Shown here piece after piece: positions 1 through 8,029 of a stretch of DNA of 35,987 nt. The translations under genes were made by a program, and so were the position numbers. Numbering within the stretch: the stretch's first letter is position 1; the number at the start of each line of letters is the position of its first letter. The notes beneath the pieces are model-generated. The model saw only the letters and a program-made list of their open reading frames with translations. It was not told the DNA's origin and searched no databases. Source of the stretch: Planctomycetota bacterium (lineage in GTDB: Bacteria; Planctomycetota; Planctomycetia; Pirellulales; UBA1268); assembly GCA_016872925.1 (NCBI GenBank), contig VGYR01000005.1:1-35987 (forward strand). The letters run 5' to 3'.

Positions 1-144
1 ATGCCAGCCTCGACCTCGTGCAGCTGCCTCCGGCTTCTGGTTGCCTCCAACAGGCCCCATAAAGGACTCTCACCTTCCGTCATTCATCCATGCCCAACGC
101 ACCTCGTCTCGCTACGCTCGACTCGGTCAGGCCCCTACCGGTGA
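1..144. other. Unassigned sequence left of the IS remnant
   Basis: No coding frame here is convincing. Frame 1 reads into a stop at 142-144 and has no family resemblance. The minus strand looks like structured, moderately repetitive non-coding DNA (GGAAGGTGAGAGTCC, then GGAGGCAACCAGAAGCCGGA), loosely reminiscent of sequence flanking mobile RNA-type elements, but I cannot assign it. Confidence 0.25.
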
Positions 145-330
145 TTTACAGAAGAGACGTTACACGAACGCGTGTTCAGGAGCGTCGCTCAGTTGGTCGA
201 CGCAATTCGTCGCTACGTCGACCACCACAATACGAACCCAACGTCCTTCGTCTGGACGAAGAAGGCCGAAGACATCCTTCAAAAAATCGCCCGGGCGAGG
301 AAGGCTCTCGATAAAGTCCCATCTGCGTGA
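145..330 (+). pseudogene. IS630-family transposase, C-terminal remnant
   Basis: The frame starting at 145 reads 61 codons to the TGA at 328-330 and matches the C-terminus of IS630-family DDE transposases: a VFRSVAQLVDAIRRYVDHHN block, then PTSFVWTKKAEDIL and a final ARKALDKVPSA. An in-frame stop at 142-144 and unrelated sequence upstream show that the catalytic domain and N-terminus are gone, so this is a dead fragment. Its stop codon lies inside the terminal inverted repeat. The family call is from recognition of the conserved tail; a second IS630-type copy begins at the right end of the window. Confidence 0.8.
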
Positions 331-342
331 GACGCTACACTA
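329..342 (+). repeat. Right terminal inverted repeat of the IS630 remnant
   Basis: GAGACGCTACACTA here is the reverse complement of the IS left end at 35823-35836 (TAGTGTAGTGTCTC) with one mismatch. It ends in TA, the target dinucleotide duplicated by IS630/Tc1-type elements. The TA (341-342) also forms part of the stop codon of the neighbouring TPR gene. Confidence 0.75.
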
Positions 343-1161
343 GCGACGCGGGCCGCCCGCGGCCGGGGCGGCGGCGAGGGTCGCCTGCTCCAGTGCCGCG
401 AGCCGTTCCGCTGCCTCCGCTGGCGCGTTGCCGCGGGCGATGGCCGCGCGATAGCTCTCCGCGGCCTCGGCGGGACGGTCCAGCGCCTCCTGCGCGAGGG
501 CCTCGAGCATCAGCACGTCGGCCGGCGTCTCGTCGGGACCGTACGTCTCCCGGAGGATCGCCAGCGTCGCCAACGCCCGCTGCGGCCGGTCGAGCCGCCG
601 ATAGGCTTCCGCCGTGTCGATGAGCACGCCGCGGTCGGCGCCGTCGATGGCCAGAGCCCGGTGGAAGTCGGCGAGCGCCGGCTCCGCCTGACCGCGGGCC
701 AGCGACACGCGGCCACGGAGGTGCCACGCGGCCGCCGACCGCGGCGCGAGCCGCACCGCCTCGCGGGCCAGCCGGTCGGCATCGCCGAACAGCCCCATCT
801 CCAGGTACATCTCGCCCCCTTCGACACACAGCCGCGCGTCGGCCGGGGAGAGCCGCAGCGCCTCATTGACCTGCGCCACCGCCTCCATCCGCTCGCCGCG
901 GCGCCAGAGCACCTCCGCGTAGTGCCGGCGGGCATCGACGTCGACCGGGCAGCTCTTCACGGCCCGCTCGAGCAGGCTCTCCGCGCGGACGAGGTCGCTG
1001 CGATCGGCGGCCGAGAGGCCCTCGTTGCTCAGGCGGCGGGCCTCGGCCACTTCCGGGGCCACGGGGCCGCGTCGCTGCACGAGCCTGCACCCCGAACCGC
1101 TCGTCGCGATCGCGATCGCGACGATCCAGAAGGCCACGTTCGTGAAGGGGGGCCGGATCAA
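340..1161 (-). CDS. TPR-repeat protein with N-terminal signal/lipoprotein-like segment
   Basis: A 273-residue protein. Residues 9-24 are a hydrophobic export segment followed by Cys25 in a poor lipobox (GSGC), so membrane anchoring is possible but uncertain. About six helical TPR units span residues 40-250, with the usual A/G/Y/A/P spacing (for example YAEVLWRRGERMEAVAQVNEALRL). TPR proteins scaffold protein-protein contacts; no catalytic domain is visible. The start is a TTG at 1161; a GTG at 1137 would also preserve the export segment. The stop codon TAG (340-342) is made from the terminal TA of the abutting IS630 remnant, so the native C-terminus may have been longer. Confidence 0.75.
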   Translation of the reverse strand: MIRPPFTNVAFWIVAIAIATSGSGCRLVQRRGPVAPEVAEARRLSNEGLSAADRSDLVRAESLLERAVKSCPVDVDARRHYAEVLWRRGERMEAVAQVNEALRLSPADARLCVEGGEMYLEMGLFGDADRLAREAVRLAPRSAAAWHLRGRVSLARGQAEPALADFHRALAIDGADRGVLIDTAEAYRRLDRPQRALATLAILRETYGPDETPADVLMLEALAQEALDRPAEAAESYRAAIARGNAPAEAAERLAALEQATLAAAPAAGGPRR

Positions 1162-1347
1162 GCACTGGGCCCGGGAGAGGGCCGGGACGGTAGCGACCCA
1201 GCCGCCGTCGCGACAGGCCGGGCCACGGCACCTGCCCCGTCGCCGCCGACCGCCGCGCTTGCCGCGCTTGCCGCGGCCGGCCGCACGACGGGCTTGTGAC
1301 CGCGACCGCCCGCACCTACCTACCCGCGGTCCCGGAGGCTTCCGCCC
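1162..1347. other. Divergent intergenic region
   Basis: This stretch separates the leftward TPR gene from the rightward thioredoxin-fold gene and must hold both promoters if each has its own. It is extremely GC-rich with a short tandem GCCGCGCTT duplication near 1254-1275. No clear -35/-10 pair or operator is visible. Confidence 0.3.
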
Positions 1348-1935
1348 GTGCGCGACGCACTTCCCATCCCCCGCTCCCGCCGCCCCGCCTGCGCGGCGGC
1401 GCTGCTGGCCGGCGGACTGGCCTTGGCGGGCTGCAGCGTGCGCGACGAGCGGGCCGTGGGCAAGGGCGATGCAGCCTGGTGGGCGACCACGGCGGACGAG
1501 TCGCGGGCCGGGCTGATCGGCGGCTCACCCGCGCAGCCGCCGGCAGCCGCCGCCATCGACTACGAGGAGGGCTTCGACGCAGCCGTGCGTCGGGCGGCCG
1601 AGACCGGCAAGCCGACCCTGCTCGTGTTCCGCGCCGCCTGGTGCCGCTGGAGCGGCGACCTGCTCTCCGCCGCGGAGGGAGATCCCCGGATCGTGGCCCG
1701 GGCCCGCCGCTGCGTGTGCGTCGCGGTGGACGCCGACCGCGACCGGGAAACCTGCGCCCGGTACGGGGTGCGGGCCTTCCCGACCGTGATCCTGCTCGAC
1801 GCCGCCGGCGAGGAGACGTTTCGCCGGACCGGCTCCTCGGCGATCGGATCCCTGGCCGAGGCGATCGACGACGTCCTGGACACGGCGGCGACCGCGCGCC
1901 GGATTGCCGAGACCGAGTCCGCGACGCGCCGCTGA
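1348..1935 (+). CDS. Thioredoxin-fold lipoprotein with WCxxS active site
   Basis: A 195-residue protein from a GTG start. Residues 1-28 form a lipoprotein signal peptide ending in the lipobox LAGC (Cys29), so the mature protein should be membrane-tethered on the periplasmic side. Residues 75-180 are a thioredoxin fold: beta strand PTLLVFRAAW, active site W98-C99-R-W-S102, and the cis-proline loop FPT at 144-146. The resolving cysteine is replaced by serine. CxxS thioredoxins generally cannot run a full dithiol redox cycle and often form mixed disulfides or bind substrates, so a trapping or chaperone role is possible. The downstream sulfotransferase is on the same strand after a short gap. The partner is unknown. 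Confidence 0.8.
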   Translation: MRDALPIPRSRRPACAAALLAGGLALAGCSVRDERAVGKGDAAWWATTADESRAGLIGGSPAQPPAAAAIDYEEGFDAAVRRAAETGKPTLLVFRAAWCRWSGDLLSAAEGDPRIVARARRCVCVAVDADRDRETCARYGVRAFPTVILLDAAGEETFRRTGSSAIGSLAEAIDDVLDTAATARRIAETESATRR

Positions 1936-2013
1936 GAACCCGTCGGCTACCATGAGGCCCTCCGGGAGCCCATCGACCGGCCACCCCGTCCGCCCATCCC
2001 GAAAGCACGCGCC

Positions 2014-3171
2014 GTGTCCGACCCGCAGGCCCCCTCCGCTCGGCCAGCCACGCGGGAGTTTCATGCCTACCCGTGGTGGAGCCCGCGATTCTGGCACGGC
2101 ATGCCGGCCGGCATCTGGTTCACCCTCGTCCGCGAACACGGCGGCCGCATCGGCCTGACGAAGCTCGGCCTGGCCACGACCGTCTCGCTGATGTCGGGCC
2201 TGAACTCGATGCTCGGCCCCCTGTCCGACGCCCGCTATCGCCGCCAGCTCCGCCGGCCGCCGGAGACGCCGCCCCCGCTGTTCATCGTCGGGCACTGGCG
2301 AAGTGGGACCACGCTGCTGCACGAACTGGCGATGCTCGACGACCGCTTCTGCTGCCCCAACACCTACGAGTGCTTCGCCCCGGGCCACTTCCTCCTCACC
2401 GAGGACGTGCTCACACGCGCGCTCTCCTGGATGATCCCTGCGAAGCGGCCGATGGACGACGTGGCAGCCGGCTGGGATCGCCCGCAGGAGGACGAGTTCG
2501 CCCTGATGAACCTGGGGGCCCCCTCCTGCTACCGCCGGATCGCATTTCCCTTCAGCAGCCCCGACCACCCCGAGGCCCTCGACCTGACGACCCTGCCGGC
2601 GGCGGAGGTCGAACGCTGGAAGCGGTCGCTGCGGCGGTTCCTGCAGATGCTCGCCGTCCGCGACCCGCGGCGTCCGGTCCTCAAGAGTCCGCCCCACACG
2701 GCCCGGCTCGGCGTGCTCGCGGAGATGTTTCCGGAGTCGCGGTTCCTGCACGTCGTCCGCGACCCGTTCGTGGTGATCCCGTCGACGCTCCGGCTCTGGA
2801 GGTCGCTGCACGACGTGCAGTCGCTCCAGGTCGACCGGGGGGAATCCCTCGAGCGGTACGTGTTTGCGGCGTTCGCGGAGATGCACGCGGCCTTCGAGCG
2901 GGACCGGGCGATGCTCGCGCCCGGCAGGCTGTTCGAGGTCCGCTACGAGCAGCTCGTGGCCGACCCGGTGGCGACGCTCGCGGAGGCCTACGAGCGACTC
3001 GGCCTCGGTGAGTTCGACCGCCTCCGGCCGGCGCTCGAGCGGCAGGCGGCGGCCATGCGGAAGTACCGCACCAACAGCTACCGGCACGATCCGCGGCTCG
3101 TGGCCGAGATCGCGACCCGCTGCCGGGGGTTCCTCGACCGCTACGGCTATGCCGCTCCCGCCGTCGGCTGA
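2014..3171 (+). CDS. Sulfotransferase family protein (PAPS-dependent type)
   Basis: A 385-residue protein from a GTG start. The 5'-phosphosulfate-binding loop is GHWRSGTTLLH at residues 93-103, after strand PPLFIV. The 3'-phosphate-binding segment is VVRDPFVVIPST at 247-258, with Arg249 and Ser257. The KSPPHTARL block at 224-232 is also typical of the Sulfotransfer_3-type bacterial families. These enzymes move sulfonate from PAPS to hydroxyl or amine acceptors, often glycans or lipids; planctomycetes usually encode several. The acceptor here cannot be read from sequence. The 3' end overlaps the convergent flhB-like gene by 25 bases. Confidence 0.88.
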   Translation: MSDPQAPSARPATREFHAYPWWSPRFWHGMPAGIWFTLVREHGGRIGLTKLGLATTVSLMSGLNSMLGPLSDARYRRQLRRPPETPPPLFIVGHWRSGTTLLHELAMLDDRFCCPNTYECFAPGHFLLTEDVLTRALSWMIPAKRPMDDVAAGWDRPQEDEFALMNLGAPSCYRRIAFPFSSPDHPEALDLTTLPAAEVERWKRSLRRFLQMLAVRDPRRPVLKSPPHTARLGVLAEMFPESRFLHVVRDPFVVIPSTLRLWRSLHDVQSLQVDRGESLERYVFAAFAEMHAAFERDRAMLAPGRLFEVRYEQLVADPVATLAEAYERLGLGEFDRLRPALERQAAAMRKYRTNSYRHDPRLVAEIATRCRGFLDRYGYAAPAVG

Positions 3172-3869
3172 CGGCGGCCGTGCTGCTGCAGCAGCCGGAC
3201 CTTCGGATCGGCCTGTGGGCTGCGGGCCTCGTCGGCGAACTCCTCGGGCGTCATCCGGATGCGTTTCTCGAACCTGCGGCGGGCCGAGAGCCAGGAGACC
3301 ACGGCCACCAGCGCGGCGGCGACGAGCAGCCAGGCGACGCCCCGCCAGGCCGCCGCCAGCGCGGCCGTCGGATCTCCGCCGGCCAGCGGTGGCCGGATCA
3401 CGAAGGCCGCGGCGGTGGCGATCGCCACCAGGCCGAGCCCGGCCCCGCACGCCGAGGCGAATGTGCGGAAGGACAGCACGCGGGCGAGGCCCGCCACGGG
3501 ATCGATCCGTCGATATGCCGGCACGACGCGGCCCGGCTGCCAGGAGAAGCCGTCGACGGCCAGCCGCACGGCGAGGCCGACCCCGGCCGCCGCGAGCACG
3601 ACCGCGATCGTGGGCAGGGCGACGCCGATGAACGACGACGCGGCCAGCACGCCCCCGGCGGAGCCGCGGCCCGCCGCGACGATGGTCTCACGGACGACTG
3701 CCGTGGCCGCCTCGAGGGTGGCCGTCGCCCAGATGGGCACGAGGATCACCGTCGTGGCGACGGTCGCCACCCAGGCGGGCAGCGCGGCGGTGGGCATCAG
3801 CCCCTCGCGGCGGGCCGCCTCGCGCCGCCGTGGCGTCGCCGGAATCACGCGATCGGAGTCGTCGGCCAT
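3147..3869 (-). CDS. flhB: FlhB-like export gate protein lacking the C-terminal autocleavage domain
   Basis: A 240-residue protein resembling only the membrane half of FlhB. It opens with the family signature TPRRREAARREG (12-23) and has four hydrophobic segments (about 32-55, 76-104, 138-160, 176-195). The conserved cytoplasmic loop RRIDPVAGLARVLSFRT lies at 120-136, and it ends just after the linker RRRFEKRIRMTPEEF and DPKVR (198-225). Typical FlhB proteins are about 350-380 residues and continue into a cytoplasmic domain with the self-cleaving NPTH motif that switches substrate class. Here the frame stops first, and the DNA downstream is the opposite-strand sulfotransferase. Last gene of the export cluster, 33 bases after fliR. 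Confidence 0.82.
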   Translation of the reverse strand: MADDSDRVIPATPRRREAARREGLMPTAALPAWVATVATTVILVPIWATATLEAATAVVRETIVAAGRGSAGGVLAASSFIGVALPTIAVVLAAAGVGLAVRLAVDGFSWQPGRVVPAYRRIDPVAGLARVLSFRTFASACGAGLGLVAIATAAAFVIRPPLAGGDPTAALAAAWRGVAWLLVAAALVAVVSWLSARRRFEKRIRMTPEEFADEARSPQADPKVRLLQQHGRRQPTAGAA

Positions 3870-3902
3870 CGAGCGGCACTTCCGGGGTCCGGCAGGGGAA
3901 CG

Positions 3903-4691
3903 TCACGGTCGGGCGACGTCGAGGCACCGCTCCACGGGTGCGCCGACGAGGGCCGCGTAGCCGCCGATCCAGGAGTCGGCGGCGACGCAGACCGCCGTCA
4001 GCAGCACGAGCGACGCGAGCGACTGGAGCAGGCCCTGGCCGGGATCGACGCGGCCGACCCGCACCGCGATCGCCGCGGCGACGTGGAAGGCGAGCACCGC
4101 CGCGAGCGCCGGTCCCGCGAGCAGCAGGGCCAGCGAGAGCCCCGTCGCCGGCGCGGCGGCGACCAGCGGCAGCAGCGGCGCGAAGCCGCCACCGGCCGCA
4201 GACACGGCACCCACGGGCAGCGCGTGGAAGGTGTCGATGAGCCCGGCGACCAGGGCCACGTGACCGCCGGCCGCGAGGAACCCCATCAGGCCGAGCCACC
4301 AGGCCAGGCGGGCGACGCCCGCAGCCTGCGCATCGCCCTCGGGCGCGAAGTCGTCGGCCCAGGAGAGCCCGCTGACGCTGCCCAGCACGGAGCCCGCCCA
4401 GGCCGCCGCGGCGAGCACCGCGGCCACCGCCATCCCGAGCGCGAGCCCCACCACGGCCTCGCCGGCAACGACCCTGACGATCGCGGTCGGCTCCGCGGTG
4501 ACCGCTGCGCCGGATGCCGCCGGCCAGGCCGCGACGGACAGTCCGAACACGCAGGCCAGTTTCACCGGCAGGCTCGTCGCCGCCGTCACCGGCAGGCCGC
4601 CGACGGCGATGGCGGCGGCGAGCCGCGCGACCACGCCGGCGGCCACGACCGCCTGGTCGGGTCTCGCGACGGCCGCCCAAAACCAATCCAT
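3903..4691 (-). CDS. fliR: Flagellar-type export gate protein FliR
   Basis: A 262-residue, very hydrophobic protein with about six membrane segments. It carries the FliR layout: N-terminal helices with VVARLAAAIAVGG, a middle ALGMAVAAVLAAAAWAG segment and the region FAPEGDAQAAGVARLAWWLG. FliR packs with FliP and FliQ to form the export gate at the centre of the MS ring. The frame is open further upstream, but the ATG at 4691 (MDWFWAA) gives the expected family length and sits 38 bases after fliQ. Divergence is high, so the assignment rests on topology plus gene order. Confidence 0.85.
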   Translation of the reverse strand: MDWFWAAVARPDQAVVAAGVVARLAAAIAVGGLPVTAATSLPVKLACVFGLSVAAWPAASGAAVTAEPTAIVRVVAGEAVVGLALGMAVAAVLAAAAWAGSVLGSVSGLSWADDFAPEGDAQAAGVARLAWWLGLMGFLAAGGHVALVAGLIDTFHALPVGAVSAAGGGFAPLLPLVAAAPATGLSLALLLAGPALAAVLAFHVAAAIAVRVGRVDPGQGLLQSLASLVLLTAVCVAADSWIGGYAALVGAPVERCLDVARP

Positions 4692-4729
4692 CGTCGACTC
4701 CTGCACGCCTGCGAACACCGGTCGGCGGC

Positions 4730-4984
4730 TCACGGGCCGGCCGCCGTCTCCCGCACGAGTTCGGCCAGCCGCTCGACCATCCACGGCAGCGACACGACCA
4801 CCGCCGCCGCCATGGCGACGACCTTCGGCACGAACCCCACGATCGGCTCGTGCACGCCGCTGGCCGCCTGCACGAGGCCCGTCACCAGGCCGACGACGAG
4901 GCCGGCGGCCAGCGTGGGCAGGAGCACGACGAAGCCCGCGACGGCTGCGTGCCGCACCAGTTCGACGAGTTCCTGCTCCGTCAC
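4730..4984 (-). CDS. fliQ: Flagellar-type export gate protein FliQ
   Basis: An 84-residue protein from a GTG start, of normal family length. It has two transmembrane hairpin helices (about 15-40 and 50-70) and the family pattern: LVELVRHAA, the GLVTGLVQAASGVHEPIVGFVPK turn, then PWM. FliQ surrounds the FliP/FliR core of the export gate. It sits between fliP (16 bases upstream) and fliR, the canonical order. Confidence 0.92.
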   Translation of the reverse strand: MTEQELVELVRHAAVAGFVVLLPTLAAGLVVGLVTGLVQAASGVHEPIVGFVPKVVAMAAAVVVSLPWMVERLAELVRETAAGP

Positions 4985-5000
4985 GGCATGCGCTCCGGGG

Positions 5001-5858
5001 TCAGGTGGGCAGCGACTGGACGCCGTCGAGGAGCGTGCGGACCACGAGCGTCCAGCCGTCGGCGGCGACGAACACGAGCAGCTTCAGCGGCAACGACACC
5101 AGCGACGGCGGCAGCATCACCAGGCCCGTGGCCACCACCAGCGTGGCGACGAGCAGGTCGAGCACCAGGAACGGCAGCAGCATCCGGAAGCCGATCGTGA
5201 AGGCGGTCTCGAGTTCGCTGACGAGAAACGCCGGCAGCAAGGCCTCGACCGGGACGTCGTCGTAGGTCGCCGGCTGCGTCCGGCCGGCCGGGTGGCGGGC
5301 CAGGAAGAGGAGCATGGTGTCGCGATTTCCGGCCTGCTCGATCTGGGAGGCCATCCAGCGGCGCACCGGCAGCGAGCCGCGATCGAGGGCCTCGACCGCC
5401 CCGACCTCACCGCGGCGGAAGGGCTCCATGCCCTCGCGCCAGGCCTGCGTCCAGACCGGCCACATCACCAGCGCCGAGAGAAAGATCGCCAGCGAGGCAA
5501 CCACCTGGTTCGAGGGAATCTGCGGCGCTCCGAGCCCCTGCCGGACGAGGGCCAGCACGACCGACATCCGCACGAAGCAGGTGGTCATCAGCAGCACCGC
5601 CGGGGCGAGGCTCACCACGCCGAACATCAACAGCGAGGGGAGCAGCGACTCGAGCGTCGCGGCCGAGAGGGAGCCGGGCCACGCCGCAGAGAGCGGCGCC
5701 GCGGCCGGCCGGACCGTCGAGGCCGCCAGGGCCGCGCCCTCGGCGACGTCGGACGTGGATCCGGGGCGCACGGGCTGCAGGTCGTCTGCGGCGACGGTCG
5801 CCACGCCGACCGCCAGCGCCAGCGCGATCCAGGAGAAGTGCAGGCACGGGCGGCACAT
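5001..5858 (-). CDS. fliP: Flagellar-type export gate protein FliP
   Basis: A 285-residue protein. Residues 1-25 look like a cleavable signal peptide (FSWIALALAVGVATVAAD), as in most FliP. After a low-complexity linker come the diagnostic blocks ALVRQGLGAPQIPSNQV, the periplasmic loop, LLPAFLVSELETAFTIGF, and MLPPSLVSLPLKLLVFVAADGW. FliP is the pentameric core of the type III export channel. The ATG at 5856-5858 shares one base with the fliO stop, which suggests translational coupling and excludes the longer open frame upstream. Confidence 0.94.
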   Translation of the reverse strand: MCRPCLHFSWIALALAVGVATVAADDLQPVRPGSTSDVAEGAALAASTVRPAAAPLSAAWPGSLSAATLESLLPSLLMFGVVSLAPAVLLMTTCFVRMSVVLALVRQGLGAPQIPSNQVVASLAIFLSALVMWPVWTQAWREGMEPFRRGEVGAVEALDRGSLPVRRWMASQIEQAGNRDTMLLFLARHPAGRTQPATYDDVPVEALLPAFLVSELETAFTIGFRMLLPFLVLDLLVATLVVATGLVMLPPSLVSLPLKLLVFVAADGWTLVVRTLLDGVQSLPT

Positions 5859-6457
5859 CACGAGCGCGCCTCCGCGGCGGCATCCTGCGACGCGGCCTTC
5901 CGCGGCCGGCCGAGGTTCCGCGCCGGGCCGCCCTGGCAGGCGGCGACGATCCGCTCGGTGGCCTGGGGATCGACGAGTTCGGCGAGCGTGCGGGCCCCCG
6001 ACGAGGACACGGCGACGAGGAGTGTCCGCGGGCCGAAGCGGACGACACGAACCGAGTGCTGGCCGCCGAGCGACGCCTCGCCGAGCAGTTCGAACACGTC
6101 GGGCGGCAGCGGGGTCGACCGCCGGCCGCCGAGGACGCGATACGCCGCCATGGCCGCGAAGGCGCCGCCGAGCGCGGCCAGCAGCCGCCAGTCGGGGAGC
6201 GGCCGCGGCGGAGCAGCGGGGCCGCCCGCTGCCGGGGTCGACGGCGGCAGCGCGATCGGACCGAGCACTGCGGCCGGCTTGGACTCGTGGGCGCCGGCGA
6301 CGTGCTGCCGGGAATCCGCCTCCTGATGAGCCACCGCCACCACGCCCGCGGCGCCGAAGCCCGCTTCGGGGGACGGCGCCACCGGCGGCTCGTCGGCCCG
6401 CACCTGGAGCGAGGCGGCGAGCAGGACCGCGACGCGGACGAACACGGTGCTGGCCAT
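5858..6457 (-). CDS. fliO: FliO-like flagellar assembly protein
   Basis: A 199-residue protein from the ATG at 6457. It has an N-terminal signal-like helix (FVRVAVLLAASLQVRA), a low-complexity periplasmic stretch, one transmembrane helix (WRLLAALGGAFAAMAAYRVLG) and a small cytoplasmic domain. That domain contains LLGEASLGGQHSVRVVRFGPRT and LVAVS, the pattern of FliO. FliO assists FliP assembly and is specific to flagellar rather than injectisome systems, so it argues for flagellar ancestry. FliO is poorly conserved; the call leans on its position directly upstream of fliP. Confidence 0.78.
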   Translation of the reverse strand: MASTVFVRVAVLLAASLQVRADEPPVAPSPEAGFGAAGVVAVAHQEADSRQHVAGAHESKPAAVLGPIALPPSTPAAGGPAAPPRPLPDWRLLAALGGAFAAMAAYRVLGGRRSTPLPPDVFELLGEASLGGQHSVRVVRFGPRTLLVAVSSSGARTLAELVDPQATERIVAACQGGPARNLGRPRKAASQDAAAEARS

Positions 6458-6468
6458 GCTGGAGTGCC

Positions 6469-7989
6469 TCAGGCAGCCATGCGGCGGGAGCCGCCGCGGG
6501 AATCCCGCGCGGGGCTTTCGTCGTCCGCATCCGACCAGTCGATCCGCCGCGTGTGGATCCGCGTCGGCGCACCCTCCGGCCCCGCCGACGCCCGGCCGTG
6601 GCCGCTGCGGTAGAGCAGGTAGGCGAGCAGGGCGGAGCACTTGGCCGTGATCACCATCCAGGCTTCTCGGGGAATGTCGCCGAACCGGCCGTCCGAAACC
6701 GCCTGCAGCGTGACGTCGACATAGGCGCCGAGTGTCCGGGGTTTGCCGTCGCCGGCCGGAGCCTTGCCGCCCGCCGCCGGCGCTGGGGCTGCCGGAGCGG
6801 GCGCCGATCCCGCGGCAGCCGCCCGCGCCGTGGCCTGTGGGCGCGGCTGGGCGACGGGGAACCTCGTGATCACGACCCGCCGCTCCTCCCCGTGGGTGGC
6901 CGGAGGCAGCGACTGGAGGACGTGGCTCCGCAGCCGTTCCTCTTCGTGCCGGGCCGCATCGGCGGCCTTCGCAGTCGGCTCGCGGTCGCGGCCGGACTGC
7001 AGGGCGACGTCGAACCAGGTTTCGGGCACCGCCAACGACACCACGATCGCGTCGTGCCCGTCGCCCGGGGCGGCCGCCTGCTCGGGCGTTGCCGGTGGGC
7101 CGACCTCGGCGGGGGTGTTGGCGGCGGCCTCGGGCTGCGACTCGACGGGGGCGGCGACCGGATTCGGAGAGGCGGTCGCTGCGACCGTCACGTCGACGAC
7201 GGCACCCTTCACGAACGACACCGCCTGGCGGACCTTGGCGGCCAGGTGCCGCTCCAGTGCCATCCGCCGGGCCAGCGCCGGATCGCCCGCCGCGCCGGCT
7301 TCGGCGGCGGGGGAGTCGGCCAGGGGGCCGGCGTGCACCCGGCCGCTACGGAGGTCGGTGACGGCCACGCGGTCGGCGGAGAGGCCGGCGATCGACGAGG
7401 CGACGAGCACGCGGATCGCCTGCACCCGCGCCGGCTCGAGTTCCACGTCCGGCTGGGTGCGGACGTTGACGCTCGCGGTCCGCTCGGGTCCGTCGGCGAG
7501 GCCGCCGTCGAAGCCGTGGCGATCCTCGACGTCGTAGAGCACGGCAGCCCGCTCGATGCCCGGCATGGAGCAGATCACGTGGGCGAGTTCCTCCTGCAGG
7601 GCCACGCGGAGCAGCTCTTCCTGGGCCGCGCGGCTCTGCCACGGGCTGTTCTTCTCGAGCGCCCGCCGGAGGCTGCTGCCGAACTCCCGCGGCAGTGCCT
7701 CGGCATCGACCAGCGCCCGCATGTAGGCGCTCTGTCGCGACCGCGACACCCAGACCCGCCCGTCCTCGGTGCGGTGGCCCGTCAGCTGGGCCCGGTCGAA
7801 GGCGGCCTCGACGATCGCCAGTTCCGACGACGGCAGGGTCGTGCCCGGCAGGAGTTCCACCTCCTCGCTCGTCGGCCGGTCGCGCAGCAGCCAGGCCGCC
7901 CAGCCGATCGACGCGGCGACGAGGCCGAGCGCGACGACCTGGGCGGGGCCGGCGAACAGCGGACGCCGCGGCGGGGAGGACGAGTCCAT
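6469..7989 (-). CDS. fliF: Divergent FliF-like MS-ring protein
   Basis: A 506-residue protein from the ATG at 7989. A first transmembrane helix (17-35) is followed by a YscJ/FliF-type ring-building motif: LPGTTLPSSELAIVEAAFD, then LQEELAHVICSMPGIERAAVLYD (131-153) and the VQAIRVLVASSIAGLSADRVAVTD block (189-212). A long Ala/Pro-rich segment follows, then a second transmembrane helix near residue 460 and a basic C-terminal tail of about 45 residues. FliF builds the membrane ring that houses the export gate. No clear FliG-binding C-terminal motif is seen. It lies 11 bases upstream of fliO. Confidence 0.78.
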   Translation of the reverse strand: MDSSSPPRRPLFAGPAQVVALGLVAASIGWAAWLLRDRPTSEEVELLPGTTLPSSELAIVEAAFDRAQLTGHRTEDGRVWVSRSRQSAYMRALVDAEALPREFGSSLRRALEKNSPWQSRAAQEELLRVALQEELAHVICSMPGIERAAVLYDVEDRHGFDGGLADGPERTASVNVRTQPDVELEPARVQAIRVLVASSIAGLSADRVAVTDLRSGRVHAGPLADSPAAEAGAAGDPALARRMALERHLAAKVRQAVSFVKGAVVDVTVAATASPNPVAAPVESQPEAAANTPAEVGPPATPEQAAAPGDGHDAIVVSLAVPETWFDVALQSGRDREPTAKAADAARHEEERLRSHVLQSLPPATHGEERRVVITRFPVAQPRPQATARAAAAGSAPAPAAPAPAAGGKAPAGDGKPRTLGAYVDVTLQAVSDGRFGDIPREAWMVITAKCSALLAYLLYRSGHGRASAGPEGAPTRIHTRRIDWSDADDESPARDSRGGSRRMAA

Positions 7990-8029
7990 CACGGGTGCTC
8001 TGGGGGCGGAGGAGGAAGCGGACGGTGGT

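Larger units (their letters stand above)
145..342 (+). mobile_element. IS630-family insertion sequence, right-end remnant
   Basis: C-terminal transposase codons plus right terminal repeat survive; the rest has been replaced by unrelated sequence. Same element type as at the right end of the window. Confidence 0.75.

Noticed and set aside
1-144. Possible structured-RNA or group II intron fragment on the minus strand
   Set aside because: The phrase GGAAGGTGAGAGTCC is suggestive, but no domain V, domain VI or reverse transcriptase could be identified in so short a stretch.
970-1162. Alternative upstream extension of the TPR gene beyond 1161
   Set aside because: The frame is open farther upstream, but no better start or coding character appears, and the export helix lies right after 1161.
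1525-3450. A 641-codon minus-strand frame under the thioredoxin and sulfotransferase genes
   Set aside because: The plus strand carries intact PAPS-binding and thioredoxin motifs; the minus frame has no domain.
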